A DNA stretch of 12,662 nt from H2-BAC3 sp045863035 (GTDB lineage: Bacteria; Bacteroidota; Ignavibacteria; Ignavibacteriales; Ignavibacteriaceae): positions 1 to 12,662 of the forward strand of contig BTUV01000088.1 of the NCBI GenBank assembly GCA_045863035.1, written 5' to 3'. Position 1 is the stretch's first letter; the number at the start of each line of letters is the position of its first letter. The notes under the pieces were generated by a model. That model did not search any database. It saw nothing but the letters and a program-made list of their open reading frames with translations, and had not been told where the DNA came from. The translations under genes and the position numbers were made by a program. Positions 1 through 6,536 of this stretch are shown piece after piece.

Positions 1-193
1 TGTTGCTTTTCAATTTGAATTCTGACAGATCCTTACTTCCCAGAATTTTTCCCTGACAAAGAAAAATCTGGTTAAACAAAATTCTGCTGCGTAAAAATTC
101 AAATTGATTTCCGCTTTGTCAAGAAAATTAGCGTACCAAATCGTCCATGATACGCTGTGGAACGCTTAAGTGGTTGTTTTATGTGGAGTTATG

Positions 194-223
194 AAAAAGC
201 GGGACCGGGGGTTGTCCGCTCTT
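194..223 (-). terminator. Duplicated copy of the rho-independent terminator
   Basis: This is identical to the hairpin at 1281-1310: on the minus strand a GCGGAC / GTC(C)CGC stem with an 8-nt loop, followed by TTTTT. In this copy it follows the headless gene fragment. It could still end transcripts coming from the 849-1082 gene, which is on the same strand. Confidence 0.55.
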
Positions 224-322
224 ATTTTGGCAAATGCTCAATTTTTAGCAGGTATCGGCCGGTGCTTTGGTCATAGCCGCGGACTTTCAGATAGTACTTT
301 CCCGGAGGAAGTGTGCTGTTTA
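222..322 (-). pseudogene. Headless 3' fragment of the 476-codon gene
   Basis: On the minus strand, 322 to 222 encodes the last 32-33 residues of the 476-aa protein (…LPPGKYYLKVRGYDQSTG… to the C-terminal HLPK) followed by the same TAA stop. Upstream of 323 the homology stops abruptly. The frame stays open to a stop at 453-455 but contains no ATG or GTG start that I can find, so no complete gene exists here. The fragment covers only the end of the PPC-like domain. It is best read as a by-product of the 276-bp duplication, not as an expressed gene. Confidence 0.75.
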
Positions 323-848
323 CTGTTAATTGTTTAGTGGTAAAAAGAAAATTTACGATTTTGAGGGGGTGCCGGAAACCGGGGTGGTTTTCAGGTGTCC
401 TCCTTTGCGACCTTGCGCCTTTGCGTGAAGTTTCCGGGAGAGGCGTAACTGGTTAAAACCGATGACTATTGAATTCCAGGTTTAAGGATTACAAATTTAC
501 TCATTCCTCACTACTAATTATATCAACAGCCACCGGCGTTAAAACCGATGGCTATTGATTACCCATTTTACCCTCCTCATAAGACCATCATCCGCCGGGC
601 AGCGTGGATGGCAATTAAATTCCGGGATGAAAGGATTACTCATTACTTCAACATCAACTGCAAGATATTGTAACTGTTGATTTCAGTTCGATCAGACAAC
701 TAATTTAGTTTTGTTAATTGTTTAAATTCGTCAAGACCATAACTGCTTTATATATTGGCTCTGTAAAGATTTTCGCAGTATCAAAATTGTCTTTATTTAT
801 TGCTGAGTAAACTCATTACGTTCGGTGTATTTTCTCTAAATGGAATCT
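323..848. other. Non-coding stretch with short repeats
   Basis: No convincing gene lies in these 526 bp. A run of the CCTTTGCGN motif occurs at 402-426 (two full copies and a shortened middle one). At 452-472 and 538-558 there are two copies of a 21-bp sequence containing GTTAAAACCGATG, with a single mismatch and a spacing of 86 bp. A third, weaker relative starts at 607. The copy at 529-552 forms a hairpin: GCCACCGG pairs with CCGATGGC with one mismatch. The remainder (about 650-848) is AT-rich without visible structure. Confidence 0.6.
529..552. repeat. Hairpin-forming interspersed repeat unit
   Basis: The arms GCCACCGG (529-536) and CCGATGGC (545-552) pair over 8 bp with one mismatch around the loop CGTTAAAA. 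The right arm and loop recur at 452-465, and the tail (ATTGAATTCC, then AAGGATTAC and ACTCATT) recurs in two diverged copies at about 467-506 and 613-644. This looks like a small interspersed repeat family without coding capacity. Confidence 0.5.
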
Positions 849-1082
849 TTAAATAAAAACCACGGTTTCCCCCGGAGCATTAAATTCACCCACGCGTGAA
901 CCCGACACATAGACCGTTGCCCTGCCGGTACTGTCATGGGAGACGATTGCAACCCCATAACGGTCTGTGAAGGCCGGATTTGTCATACCACCGAGTCCGC
1001 TAAAACCCAGCACAACCTTTTTCCCCTCGGCCTTGCTTCCGCCGCGGTACTCAACATGAATTTTTGAATGATGTCTGGCCAT
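849..1082 (-). CDS. Small conserved-looking protein of unknown function (77 aa)
   Basis: I do not recognise the family. The gene has an ATG start with a good ribosome-binding site (AAAGGA, 5 nt before the ATG), a TAA stop and no competing frame. The protein is basic at the N-terminus (MARHHSKIHVEYRGG) and then rich in Gly, Val and Thr, with a beta-strand-like rhythm: GFSGLGG, AFTDRYGVAIV, STGRATVYVSG and PGETVVFI. This resembles small Ig-like or carboxypeptidase-regulatory-like folds, in which a 'TD..G.A' strand pair is followed by a 'PG…V' edge strand; that is inference only. There is no signal peptide and no membrane segment. It lies between the two 276-bp direct repeats, so recombination between them would delete it. 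It reads in the same direction as the 476-codon gene, but a terminator lies between them, so it probably has its own promoter. Confidence 0.7.
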   Translation of the reverse strand: MARHHSKIHVEYRGGSKAEGKKVVLGFSGLGGMTNPAFTDRYGVAIVSHDSTGRATVYVSGSRVGEFNAPGETVVFI

Positions 1083-1133
1083 GGTTTTCCTTTAATTGAT
1101 ATTGTAAATCTTACAGTCTTCTGCATCCCTTAC

Positions 1134-1409
1134 TTTTCCCTGACAAAGAAAAATCTGGTTAAACAAAATTCTGCTGCGTAAAAATTCAAATTGATTTCCG
1201 CTTTGTCAAGAAAATTAGCGTACCAAATCGTCCATGATACGCTGTGGAACGCTTAAGTGGTTGTTTTATGTGGAGTTATGAAAAAGCGGGACCGGGGGTT
1301 GTCCGCTCTTATTTTGGCAAATGCTCAATTTTTAGCAGGTATCGGCCGGTGCTTTGGTCATAGCCGCGGACTTTCAGATAGTACTTTCCCGGAGGAAGTG
1401 TGCTGTTTA
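1134..1409. repeat. 276-bp perfect direct repeat, right copy
   Basis: This is the partner of 47-322. It starts inside the minus-strand 476-codon gene at about codon 444 and runs through the stop codon (1309-1311), the terminator hairpin and further downstream. It is the copy attached to the intact gene, so it is probably the parental one. The two copies are in the same orientation and separated by 811 bp. Confidence 0.93.
1281..1310 (-). terminator. Rho-independent terminator of the 476-codon gene
   Basis: Read on the minus strand, GCGGAC (1306-1301), the loop AACCCCCG, then GTCCCGC (1292-1286, one bulged base) is followed directly by TTTTT (1285-1281). Weak A-T and G-T pairs extend the stem outward. 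The hairpin begins immediately after the TAA stop at 1311-1309. A GC-rich stem with a T run is the standard form of an intrinsic terminator. Confidence 0.7.
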
Positions 1410-2739
1410 TCTCAACGGACTTTTTATCGCCGAGTATATTATCGCTTCCCATTATTCTCTCACGACCCAGCCGGTCAGAGAAAAGTGCTATCTGGGGAGA
1501 AAGATCATCACTATTCGATTCACAGGTGATAAGAAGCCGGGCGCTGTCGCCAAGCGTAAAGGTGTACCACCGCTGTGCGTTCTTCTTTATTATAGAATCA
1601 GCAGATACATCCGGAACGATAATCGTCTTATACAGAACCACCACTAAGGTATCCGCCGTAAACTGACTGACCGGAAGGATACCGGGATGAATTTCGCAGC
1701 TTCCTTTGCTGAGCAGAAGTTTATGAGCCCCTGCCGGAATTTTTGCAATGGGATGCCAGTCTTCGTATCGAATCGTCTCGGTGGCAAGCGCTGCTCCTCC
1801 GGCATCAGTCCAGGTAAGTAATACGCCTGAGGTGAAGGGATCCTGCTCCACCTCGTCAGCAAAATATCTGAAGAGAAGACCACCTTTTACCTCCGGCGGC
1901 GGTGGTGGTTGCAGGGTATATATAAGTGCCGCGGCGGTTATCAGAAACGCGGCGATATATATAAGCATCCCGGTGGAAAACCTGCTCTTCGGGGGTGTTT
2001 CACTCCGCGGCGCGGGCTCTTCTTTTGCCGCTATCAGAATTAACTGCGCTGAAGGGGGCAGAACCGCCGCGCGGAAGATGTTATATACTGCATCACGGTT
2101 CTTCACCTGATTCAGAAAAGGCGCGTTCTCAATAATCACAACACCCTGGCAGCAGACAAACAACCGCGTATATAATTCAGTAAGATTCCGGGTCGGCAGG
2201 GTTTCTTCGGGGAAAGCGACTGTTATGGTCCTGGTCAGTATCTTTAGCATCTCCTCCTCACTCCCGGCCCCCTCAGCATTCACCCAGAGAACATCAGTTT
2301 TCCTCGAGGCGGAAAAGTACGCAAAAAGTATCGCGGGCTTCAGTTTATCCGGCGGAAGCAAGTGTGTTTTGTGAGAGAATTCCGCCAGATGTTTTTTCTT
2401 GAATGCTTCTACTCCGCTTCTAACACTTAGCGGCAGCGGCTGATAAACCACTCGTTCAAACCAGCTTCGCTTAAAAACTTCCTTAATACGGCTGAAAACT
2501 CTTCTGCGTTCCCCAATACCATGACCTGCATATTTTTTTAATACTTGTTCTCTGGTGAATTCTCCCGGCGAAACAATATTCCCCTCTTCAATCTCGGCAA
2601 GCGATGCAAAAAACTCTTTATATACCTTCCGTGTGGCAACACACTTCTGGTATAAAAGCGGATCAAGCCGGTAAACTTTGTCAACAAAGTAAACCGCCTC
2701 AAGCTCGTTATTAACCTGCTCCTCTAACGCGGGCTGCAT
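1309..2739 (-). CDS. Single-span membrane protein with C-terminal PPC-like domain (476 aa)
   Basis: I do not recognise the whole protein. Residues 1-250 are predicted cytosolic. Around 137-206 the pattern (ILFAYFSASRKTDVLWVNAEG, SEEEMLKILTRTI, then VVIIENAPFL) recalls the nucleotide-binding core of STAND/NB-ARC ATPases, but there is no intact Walker A lysine motif, so any such domain would be degenerate. Residues about 257-276 form one strong membrane span, followed by a run of six prolines broken only at its edge (278-282). Residues about 285-370 look like beta-rich extracytoplasmic sequence. Residues about 378-473 resemble a bacterial pre-peptidase C-terminal (PPC) domain (QRWYTFTL, then LPPGKYYLKVRGYD and GRYLLKIE). 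PPC domains are usually found in secreted proteases; here one would be membrane-anchored. A role in signalling across the membrane is speculation. No Shine-Dalgarno site precedes the ATG. It is divergent from the PorV-like gene. Confidence 0.8.
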   Translation of the reverse strand: MQPALEEQVNNELEAVYFVDKVYRLDPLLYQKCVATRKVYKEFFASLAEIEEGNIVSPGEFTREQVLKKYAGHGIGERRRVFSRIKEVFKRSWFERVVYQPLPLSVRSGVEAFKKKHLAEFSHKTHLLPPDKLKPAILFAYFSASRKTDVLWVNAEGAGSEEEMLKILTRTITVAFPEETLPTRNLTELYTRLFVCCQGVVIIENAPFLNQVKNRDAVYNIFRAAVLPPSAQLILIAAKEEPAPRSETPPKSRFSTGMLIYIAAFLITAAALIYTLQPPPPPEVKGGLLFRYFADEVEQDPFTSGVLLTWTDAGGAALATETIRYEDWHPIAKIPAGAHKLLLSKGSCEIHPGILPVSQFTADTLVVVLYKTIIVPDVSADSIIKKNAQRWYTFTLGDSARLLITCESNSDDLSPQIALFSDRLGRERIMGSDNILGDKKSVEINSTLPPGKYYLKVRGYDQSTGRYLLKIEHLPK

Positions 2740-3038
2740 ATTGTTTTACTTTTTTAGAAAATCGTGTAAATAAATGATAAATCCGGCCAATAAAAAACTT
2801 TTTGACTGCAATGTAACTTGCCGGACCGGTGGAGGTATTCTTGTTAAAAGGGCCGGAAGTAAGAGAAATCATAAAAACCCCCGGGGTCAGCGCTTCACCG
2901 TTTATATTTTGTTTTCAAATTACAAAATTTCGGCAAAAGAGCAAAAACTTTCTGAGCGAAAATTGCAGATTTTCCGGGAGCAAAGCCCCCGGGTAACCGG
3001 GTGAAAAATTCTGCCCGGTAAAAAGCAAAAAAATGCAC
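2740..3038. other. Divergent intergenic region, no gene seen
   Basis: This space separates the minus-strand 476-codon gene from the plus-strand PorV-like gene and should hold promoters for both. A 76-codon open frame at 2774-3004 has no ribosome-binding site or recognisable sequence and I reject it. GC-rich patches at 2878-2888 and 2973-3001 (CCCCCGGG runs) stand out from AT-rich surroundings. An inverted repeat occurs at 2996-3019. Confidence 0.5.
2996..3019. promoter_or_regulatory. Inverted repeat upstream of the PorV-like gene
   Basis: ACCGGG (2996-3001) and CCCGGT (3014-3019) form a perfect 6-bp inverted repeat around a 12-nt AT-rich spacer. It lies about 27 bp upstream of a TATAAT hexamer, so it could be an operator. 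It could equally be a weak hairpin without function. Confidence 0.25.
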
Positions 3039-3069
3039 TTGACTTTATAATGCCGTTTATGAAACTTTG
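3039..3069 (+). promoter_or_regulatory. Putative promoter of the PorV-like gene
   Basis: Two readings are possible. TATAAT at 3046-3051 is a perfect sigma-70-type -10 hexamer, though the matching -35 position (about 3023) is poor. Alternatively, CTTG at 3038-3041 and AAACTTTG at 3062-3069, 20 bp apart, fit the Bacteroidota consensus (TTTG, then TAnnTTTG) with one mismatch in each box. Either would start transcription between about 3058 and 3077, which favours the ATG at 3097 over the TTG at 3067. Confidence 0.4.
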
Positions 3070-3096
3070 CAGACAATTAAACCGAGATTTTGTTCA

Positions 3097-4134
3097 ATGC
3101 TGAAAAAGCTTGTTTTGGTGCTGATTCTGGGGAGCAGCTCAATTTTCCCCCAGACCGTTCTCAGTAAATATGCCGGAGAGTTTCTTGCCATCGGGGTGGG
3201 CGGTCGTCCGCTCGGTATGGGAGGCGCTTATACGGCAATCGCCAATGATGTTACCGCCGGATACTACAACCCCGCCGGTCTTGCCAATCTGAACTATCCC
3301 CAGATCTCCCTGATGCACGATGAGCGTTACGGTAATCTGGTTAATTATAACTACGCGGCTTTTGCTCTCCCCTACGGCTCTGCATATTCATTCGGGCTGA
3401 GTATCATGCGGCTTGGTGTGGATGGCATACCTGATACCCGCAACGCCCTTATTGACCGCTCCACCGGACAGGTGATCTACGATATCAACTCCCCCGCGGC
3501 AAAGATTGACCCTTCATTAGTTAAAGAGTTCAGCAATCAGGACTGGGCCGTATATCTGACCGGAGCCAAGAGACACTCAAAAGATTTATACTTCGGCGTA
3601 AACATGAAACTGATTTACCGGAAGATAGCCGAGTTCAGCGCGACCGGAATCGGTTTTGACGCGGGCGCGATGTACTTCGCCACCGAAAATCTTACACTCG
3701 GCGCAAACATACAGGATGTTACCACCACGCTGGTTGGATGGAGCACCGGGCGGAATGAACTGATCAGCCCTACGCTCAAACTGGGCGCTGCATATAAATT
3801 GGAAGTCTTCGGTATCAGCTTTACCCCCGCTGTTGATTTTGATGTTCGTTTTGAAGGAAGAGAATACGCCGCGCAATTTAACATGGGACCTGTCAGCTTT
3901 GACCCCCATTTCGGCGGAGAGTTAAGTTATAAAAATATTTTTGCCGTGCGCGGCGGATATAATGATGTGAAGCAGTTCACTATGGGAGCCGGAGTTCGTC
4001 TGCCAAAGCTGAATATAGATTATTCATTCGCGCGCTTTAACATGTCAGAAGAAGACCGCCTGCCGGATACACACCGTATATCAATGATACTTACTCTTGA
4101 AGAAGCACGGTTCCTGAGAACAATGAACAATTAA
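3097..4134 (+). CDS. PorV/PorQ family outer-membrane protein
   Basis: This is a predicted outer-membrane beta-barrel of the PorV/PorQ (UPF0164, FadL-like) family. I take the ATG at 3097, which gives 345 residues and a normal signal peptide (MLKKLVLVLILGSSSIFPQT). A TTG ten codons upstream (3067) would place extra polar residues before the signal peptide and may lie within the promoter. Family marks are the sequences FLAIGVGGRPLGMGGAYTA and AGYYNPAGLANL just after the signal, followed by alternating beta strands to the end. In Bacteroidota, PorV works in the type IX secretion system as a carrier for proteins delivered to the surface, but many paralogues have unknown cargo. No other secretion gene and no C-terminal sorting domain is seen in this window, so the specific role is open. 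Its last four codons and stop lie inside a heptamer array (4119-4153). Confidence 0.85.
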   Translation: MLKKLVLVLILGSSSIFPQTVLSKYAGEFLAIGVGGRPLGMGGAYTAIANDVTAGYYNPAGLANLNYPQISLMHDERYGNLVNYNYAAFALPYGSAYSFGLSIMRLGVDGIPDTRNALIDRSTGQVIYDINSPAAKIDPSLVKEFSNQDWAVYLTGAKRHSKDLYFGVNMKLIYRKIAEFSATGIGFDAGAMYFATENLTLGANIQDVTTTLVGWSTGRNELISPTLKLGAAYKLEVFGISFTPAVDFDVRFEGREYAAQFNMGPVSFDPHFGGELSYKNIFAVRGGYNDVKQFTMGAGVRLPKLNIDYSFARFNMSEEDRLPDTHRISMILTLEEARFLRTMNN

Positions 4135-4153
4135 CAATGTACAATTAACAATT
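4119..4153. repeat. 7-bp-period array at the end of the PorV-like gene
   Basis: There are five consecutive heptamers in register: AACAATG, AACAATT, AACAATG, TACAATT, AACAATT. The array starts inside the coding sequence and supplies the final codons ATG AAC AAT TAA, so the C-terminal residues MNN and the stop codon are repeat-derived. Confidence 0.85.
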
Positions 4154-4198
4154 TAAAACCTGTAGAGCCGATGCATGCATCGGCTCTACTGTTTTAAA
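4152..4198. repeat. Perfect 28-bp palindrome between convergent genes, possible bidirectional terminator
   Basis: Positions 4162-4189 are a perfect palindrome: the left arm GTAGAGCCGATGCA is followed directly by its reverse complement. Outside a short mismatch, TTTAAAAC (4152-4159) pairs with GTTTTAAA (4191-4198). It lies between the ends of the PorV-like gene and prfC, 18 bp after the former's stop. Short U-rich flanks on both sides would suit weak termination in both directions. GTAGAG…CTCTAC palindromes are, to my recollection, common interspersed repeats in cyanobacteria and Bacteroidota, so it may primarily be such a repeat. Confidence 0.6.
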
Positions 4199-4238
4199 AC
4201 TTTGCGTTTAACTCTTTGGCTAAACCACTGCCGCTTTT

Positions 4239-4265
4239 AAGGACATGAAGGACACTAAGGACGGG
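4239..4265. repeat. 9-bp-period array AAGGACNNN (three units)
   Basis: The units are AAGGACATG, AAGGACACT and AAGGACGGG, in perfect register. The same family occurs at 11649-11702. It lies in the non-coding gap between the convergent PorV-like and prfC genes. Confidence 0.75.
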
Positions 4266-4275
4266 GTATTAAATT

Positions 4276-4317
4276 TTCATAATTCATACTTCACAATTCA
4301 CAATTCATACTTCATAA
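4276..4317. repeat. 7-bp-period array at the end of prfC
   Basis: There are six heptamers in register: TTCATAA, TTCATAC, TTCACAA, TTCACAA, TTCATAC, TTCATAA. The stop codon of prfC (TGA, 4314-4312 on the minus strand) and the Leu codon before it lie inside the array. Read in the prfC direction it appears as repeated GAATTATG-like sequence. Confidence 0.85.
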
Positions 4318-5916
4318 TTCCATTTCCACCGTCTGATCATTATGTTCAACGCTGGTGAGGAATTGTGCTTTCGGGTTATTCTGCTGCGCCATTCTCAGTG
4401 AAAACTCCGACTCAGCCAGATATACCAGATTATCATTCTTATCATAATAGAGATTATTATATCTGATTCTCTTTAGCTCATCAATCTCACTCTCATCGGA
4501 ATATTTTACCCACAGCGCTTTATGAAAACTCAGCGGATAAAAATCGCAGCTTGCGCCAAACTCATGAAACAAGCGGAACTTCATTACATCAAACTGAAGC
4601 TCACCCACAACGCCAACAACTTTCTTTGTGCCAAGATTCTGTGTGAATAGCTGCGCGAGTCCTTCATCGGTTAAATAACGAATTCCTTTTTCAAGCTGCT
4701 TTGATTTAAACGGATCAGTAATGCGCACCTCACGGAAAATCTCCGGTGAGAAACGCGGTATTCCCTTAAACATAAAATTTTCCCCCTCAGTTAACGTATC
4801 ACCAATCTTAAACGTGCCTGAGTCATACAGCCCGATCACATCACCGGGGAAGGCATCATCAATCACGTTCTTGGTTGAGGCCATAAACGTGGCAGGGCTG
4901 GGGAACTTCATATCACGGTTCAAGCGCACGTGATGATAAAATTTATTCCGTTCAAACTTACCTGAGCAGACTCTCAGAAATGCAATGCGGTCGCGGTGTT
5001 TTGGATCAAGATTAGCATGAATCTTAAACACAAACCCGCTGAATTTTTCTGCATCCGGCTGAACCATGCCATGAGTTGCCTCACGCGGCGCGGGGATGGG
5101 TGCAAGTTCGCAGAAAGTTTCGAGCAGTTCTTTTATACCGAAGTTATTAAGCGCACTGCCAAAGAAGACCGGCGCTACTTCACCGCTCAGATAAAGCTCA
5201 GGAGTAAACTCTTCATAAACACCGTTAATCAGTTCAAGATCTTCTTTCAGTTTAACCACGCTGCTGCCTAATTTTTCAGCAAGTGCCGGGTCATCCAGAT
5301 CCTTAAAGGTCTGTATATCATCCTCAATGGTGGTTTTGTTTGAGGTGAAAAAAGCAAACGAGTGTTTATATATATTATATACACCCTTAAAGCTCTGCCC
5401 GTAGCCGACCGGCCAGGTGAGCGGACGTACGCGTATATCAAGTTTCGCCTCCACCTCATCAAGAAGGTCAACGGGCGACTGCCCCTCGCGGTCCATCTTG
5501 TTAATAAAAATGATGACCGGAGTCTTTCGCATACGGCAGACACCCATCAGTTTTTCCGTCTGCTCCTCAACACCTTTCACGCTGTCTATAACAAGGATGA
5601 CGGAGTCCACAGCGGTAAGTGTGCGGTAGGTATCCTCAGCAAAGTCCTTATGACCGGGGGTATCAAGCAGGTTGATTTTCTTCTCATCATACTCAAATGA
5701 AAGCACTGAGGTAGCAACCGAGATGCCCCTCTGCTTTTCAATCTCAAGGAAGTCAGATGCAGCAGTTTTTTTAATCTTATTGGACTTCACCGCTCCGGCA
5801 ATCTGAATCGCTCCGGAGTAAAGCAGCAGCTTCTCCGTCAGGGTAGTCTTCCCCGCATCGGGATGACTTATGATAGCAAAAGTTTTTCGTTTGGCAATTT
5901 CTTTAGTTAAGCTCAT
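4312..5916 (-). CDS. prfC: Peptide chain release factor 3 (RF3)
   Basis: RF3 is a translational GTPase that removes RF1 and RF2 from the ribosome after peptide release. The 534-residue length matches the family (E. coli RF3 is 529). GTP-binding motifs are intact: G1 HPDAGKT (18-24), the switch region RGISV (63-67), G3 DTPGH (85-89) and G4 NKMD (139-142). GFVFKIHANLDPKHRDRIAF and VVGVVGELQFDV are typical of RF3 domains II and III and separate it from EF-G and LepA. The ATG at 5916 starts MSLTKEIAKRKTFAIISHPD, a normal RF3 N-terminus. No clear Shine-Dalgarno site is visible. The gene stands alone: upstream is a heptamer array and 185 bp of non-coding DNA, and downstream it converges on the PorV-like gene. 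The stop codon falls inside the array at 4276-4317. Confidence 0.97.
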   Translation of the reverse strand: MSLTKEIAKRKTFAIISHPDAGKTTLTEKLLLYSGAIQIAGAVKSNKIKKTAASDFLEIEKQRGISVATSVLSFEYDEKKINLLDTPGHKDFAEDTYRTLTAVDSVILVIDSVKGVEEQTEKLMGVCRMRKTPVIIFINKMDREGQSPVDLLDEVEAKLDIRVRPLTWPVGYGQSFKGVYNIYKHSFAFFTSNKTTIEDDIQTFKDLDDPALAEKLGSSVVKLKEDLELINGVYEEFTPELYLSGEVAPVFFGSALNNFGIKELLETFCELAPIPAPREATHGMVQPDAEKFSGFVFKIHANLDPKHRDRIAFLRVCSGKFERNKFYHHVRLNRDMKFPSPATFMASTKNVIDDAFPGDVIGLYDSGTFKIGDTLTEGENFMFKGIPRFSPEIFREVRITDPFKSKQLEKGIRYLTDEGLAQLFTQNLGTKKVVGVVGELQFDVMKFRLFHEFGASCDFYPLSFHKALWVKYSDESEIDELKRIRYNNLYYDKNDNLVYLAESEFSLRMAQQNNPKAQFLTSVEHNDQTVEMEL

Positions 5917-5950
5917 TAATCTATGTTTGGTGTCGTGGTTACTTGGGAAA

Positions 5951-6033
5951 TTAGTAATTAGTAGTTAGTAATTAGTAAAATTAATTTGTAGTTAGTAGTT
6001 AGTAATTAGTAATAATTGTTAATTGATAATTAA
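5951..6033. repeat. 7-bp-period array (TTAGTAA type)
   Basis: The array starts with TTAGTAA, TTAGTAG, TTAGTAA, TTAGTAA. After a short break it resumes (5986-6012) and then turns into TAATTGT, TAATTGA, TAATTAA (6013-6033). It lies upstream of prfC and downstream of the four-helix-bundle gene. It is in opposite orientation to the related array at 6537-6571. Confidence 0.8.
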
Positions 6034-6101
6034 AGCATCTTAATGCTTATGACTTATCCTCTCAAGCAGGAACTCGATAATTTTATAATCAATATCAATT
6101 T

Positions 6102-6467
6102 TTATTTTGAACCGGCTTTTGATGCCTTTATTGTTTTGGTTATTGCTGTTAATATCTTTATTAACTCATGGATGTCGTTTATCACTGAATCATACTCTTC
6201 TTTTGAAATATAATCCGTCTGGAAAAGGAGTTCTATCCAGTACTCTGTCTCACCGGCTTCTTTGAGTGCAATGGTCAGTTTATGCAAAAAATCATTGGTT
6301 GACTCACCATACTTTGCCTCTCTAACTAATGCGCCAACCGCTGTTCCGGATCTTATAATCTGTTTAGAAAGAATATATTCGCGTTTTTCCTCCCGCAGAT
6401 AATTCGCGAGTCTCACAATTCTTACAGCAAACAGTAAACTTTTCTCCCTGATTACATTCTCTTTCAC
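6102..6467 (-). CDS. Four-helix-bundle protein, S23 rRNA-intervening-sequence family
   Basis: The 121-residue protein belongs to the four-helix-bundle family first found in intervening sequences of 23S rRNA genes (IVP/S23, also related to the Avd proteins of diversity-generating retroelements). The family core is clear: QIIRSGTAVGALVREA (36-51), then a helix DFLHKLTIALKEAGETEYW (59-77) and a final helix at about 91-115. The start is GTG at 6467, preceded by GGAGGT with a rather short 3-4 nt spacing; no in-frame ATG is close. These proteins form rings or pentamers and may bind nucleic acid, but the role of stand-alone copies is unknown. There is no rRNA gene and no reverse transcriptase in the window. 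The gene lies between two inversely oriented heptamer arrays (5951-6033 and 6537-6571), which suggests it may have arrived as a cassette. Confidence 0.9.
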   Translation of the reverse strand: MKENVIREKSLLFAVRIVRLANYLREEKREYILSKQIIRSGTAVGALVREAKYGESTNDFLHKLTIALKEAGETEYWIELLFQTDYISKEEYDSVINDIHELIKILTAITKTIKASKAGSK

Positions 6468-6536
6468 CCGACCTCCATAAATTCTTTTAATTTTAAATAT
6501 ATTTTAAATTGCATAATTATCCTCCAAATCCGCCCT

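Larger units (their letters stand above)
47..322. repeat. 276-bp perfect direct repeat, left copy
   Basis: This block is identical, base for base by eye, to 1134-1409 (offset 1087). The last mismatches outside are 46 versus 1133 and 323 versus 1410. Read on the minus strand it holds the last 32-33 codons of the 476-codon gene, its stop, its terminator hairpin and about 150 bp of downstream sequence. Just left of both copies there is also a short shared CCTTACTT (31-38 and 1129-1136), so homology may extend past a small indel. Perfect identity means a recent duplication, gene conversion, or an assembly artefact. Confidence 0.93.

Noticed and set aside
47..1409. Template/variable repeat pair of a diversity-generating retroelement (suggested by the duplicated gene 3' end and an Avd-like four-helix-bundle gene)
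   Set aside because: The two copies are identical with no adenine-specific changes, and there is no reverse transcriptase in the window.
1257..1529. 90-codon plus-strand open frame spanning the right repeat copy
   Set aside because: It lies antisense over the terminator and 3' end of the 476-codon gene and is a shadow.
2774..3004. 76-codon plus-strand open frame
   Set aside because: No ribosome-binding site, low-complexity basic composition, and it fills the divergent promoter space.
3067..3096. TTG start ten codons upstream for the PorV-like gene
   Set aside because: It would lengthen the signal peptide with polar residues and overlaps a likely promoter; the ATG at 3097 gives a normal signal peptide.
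3097..4134. Part of a type IX secretion gene cluster
   Set aside because: Only a PorV/PorQ-family barrel is present; no PorK, PorL, PorM, PorN, SprA or sorting-domain cargo is visible.
6102..6467. Intervening sequence within a 23S rRNA gene
   Set aside because: No rRNA sequence flanks the gene; the neighbours are protein-coding genes and repeats.
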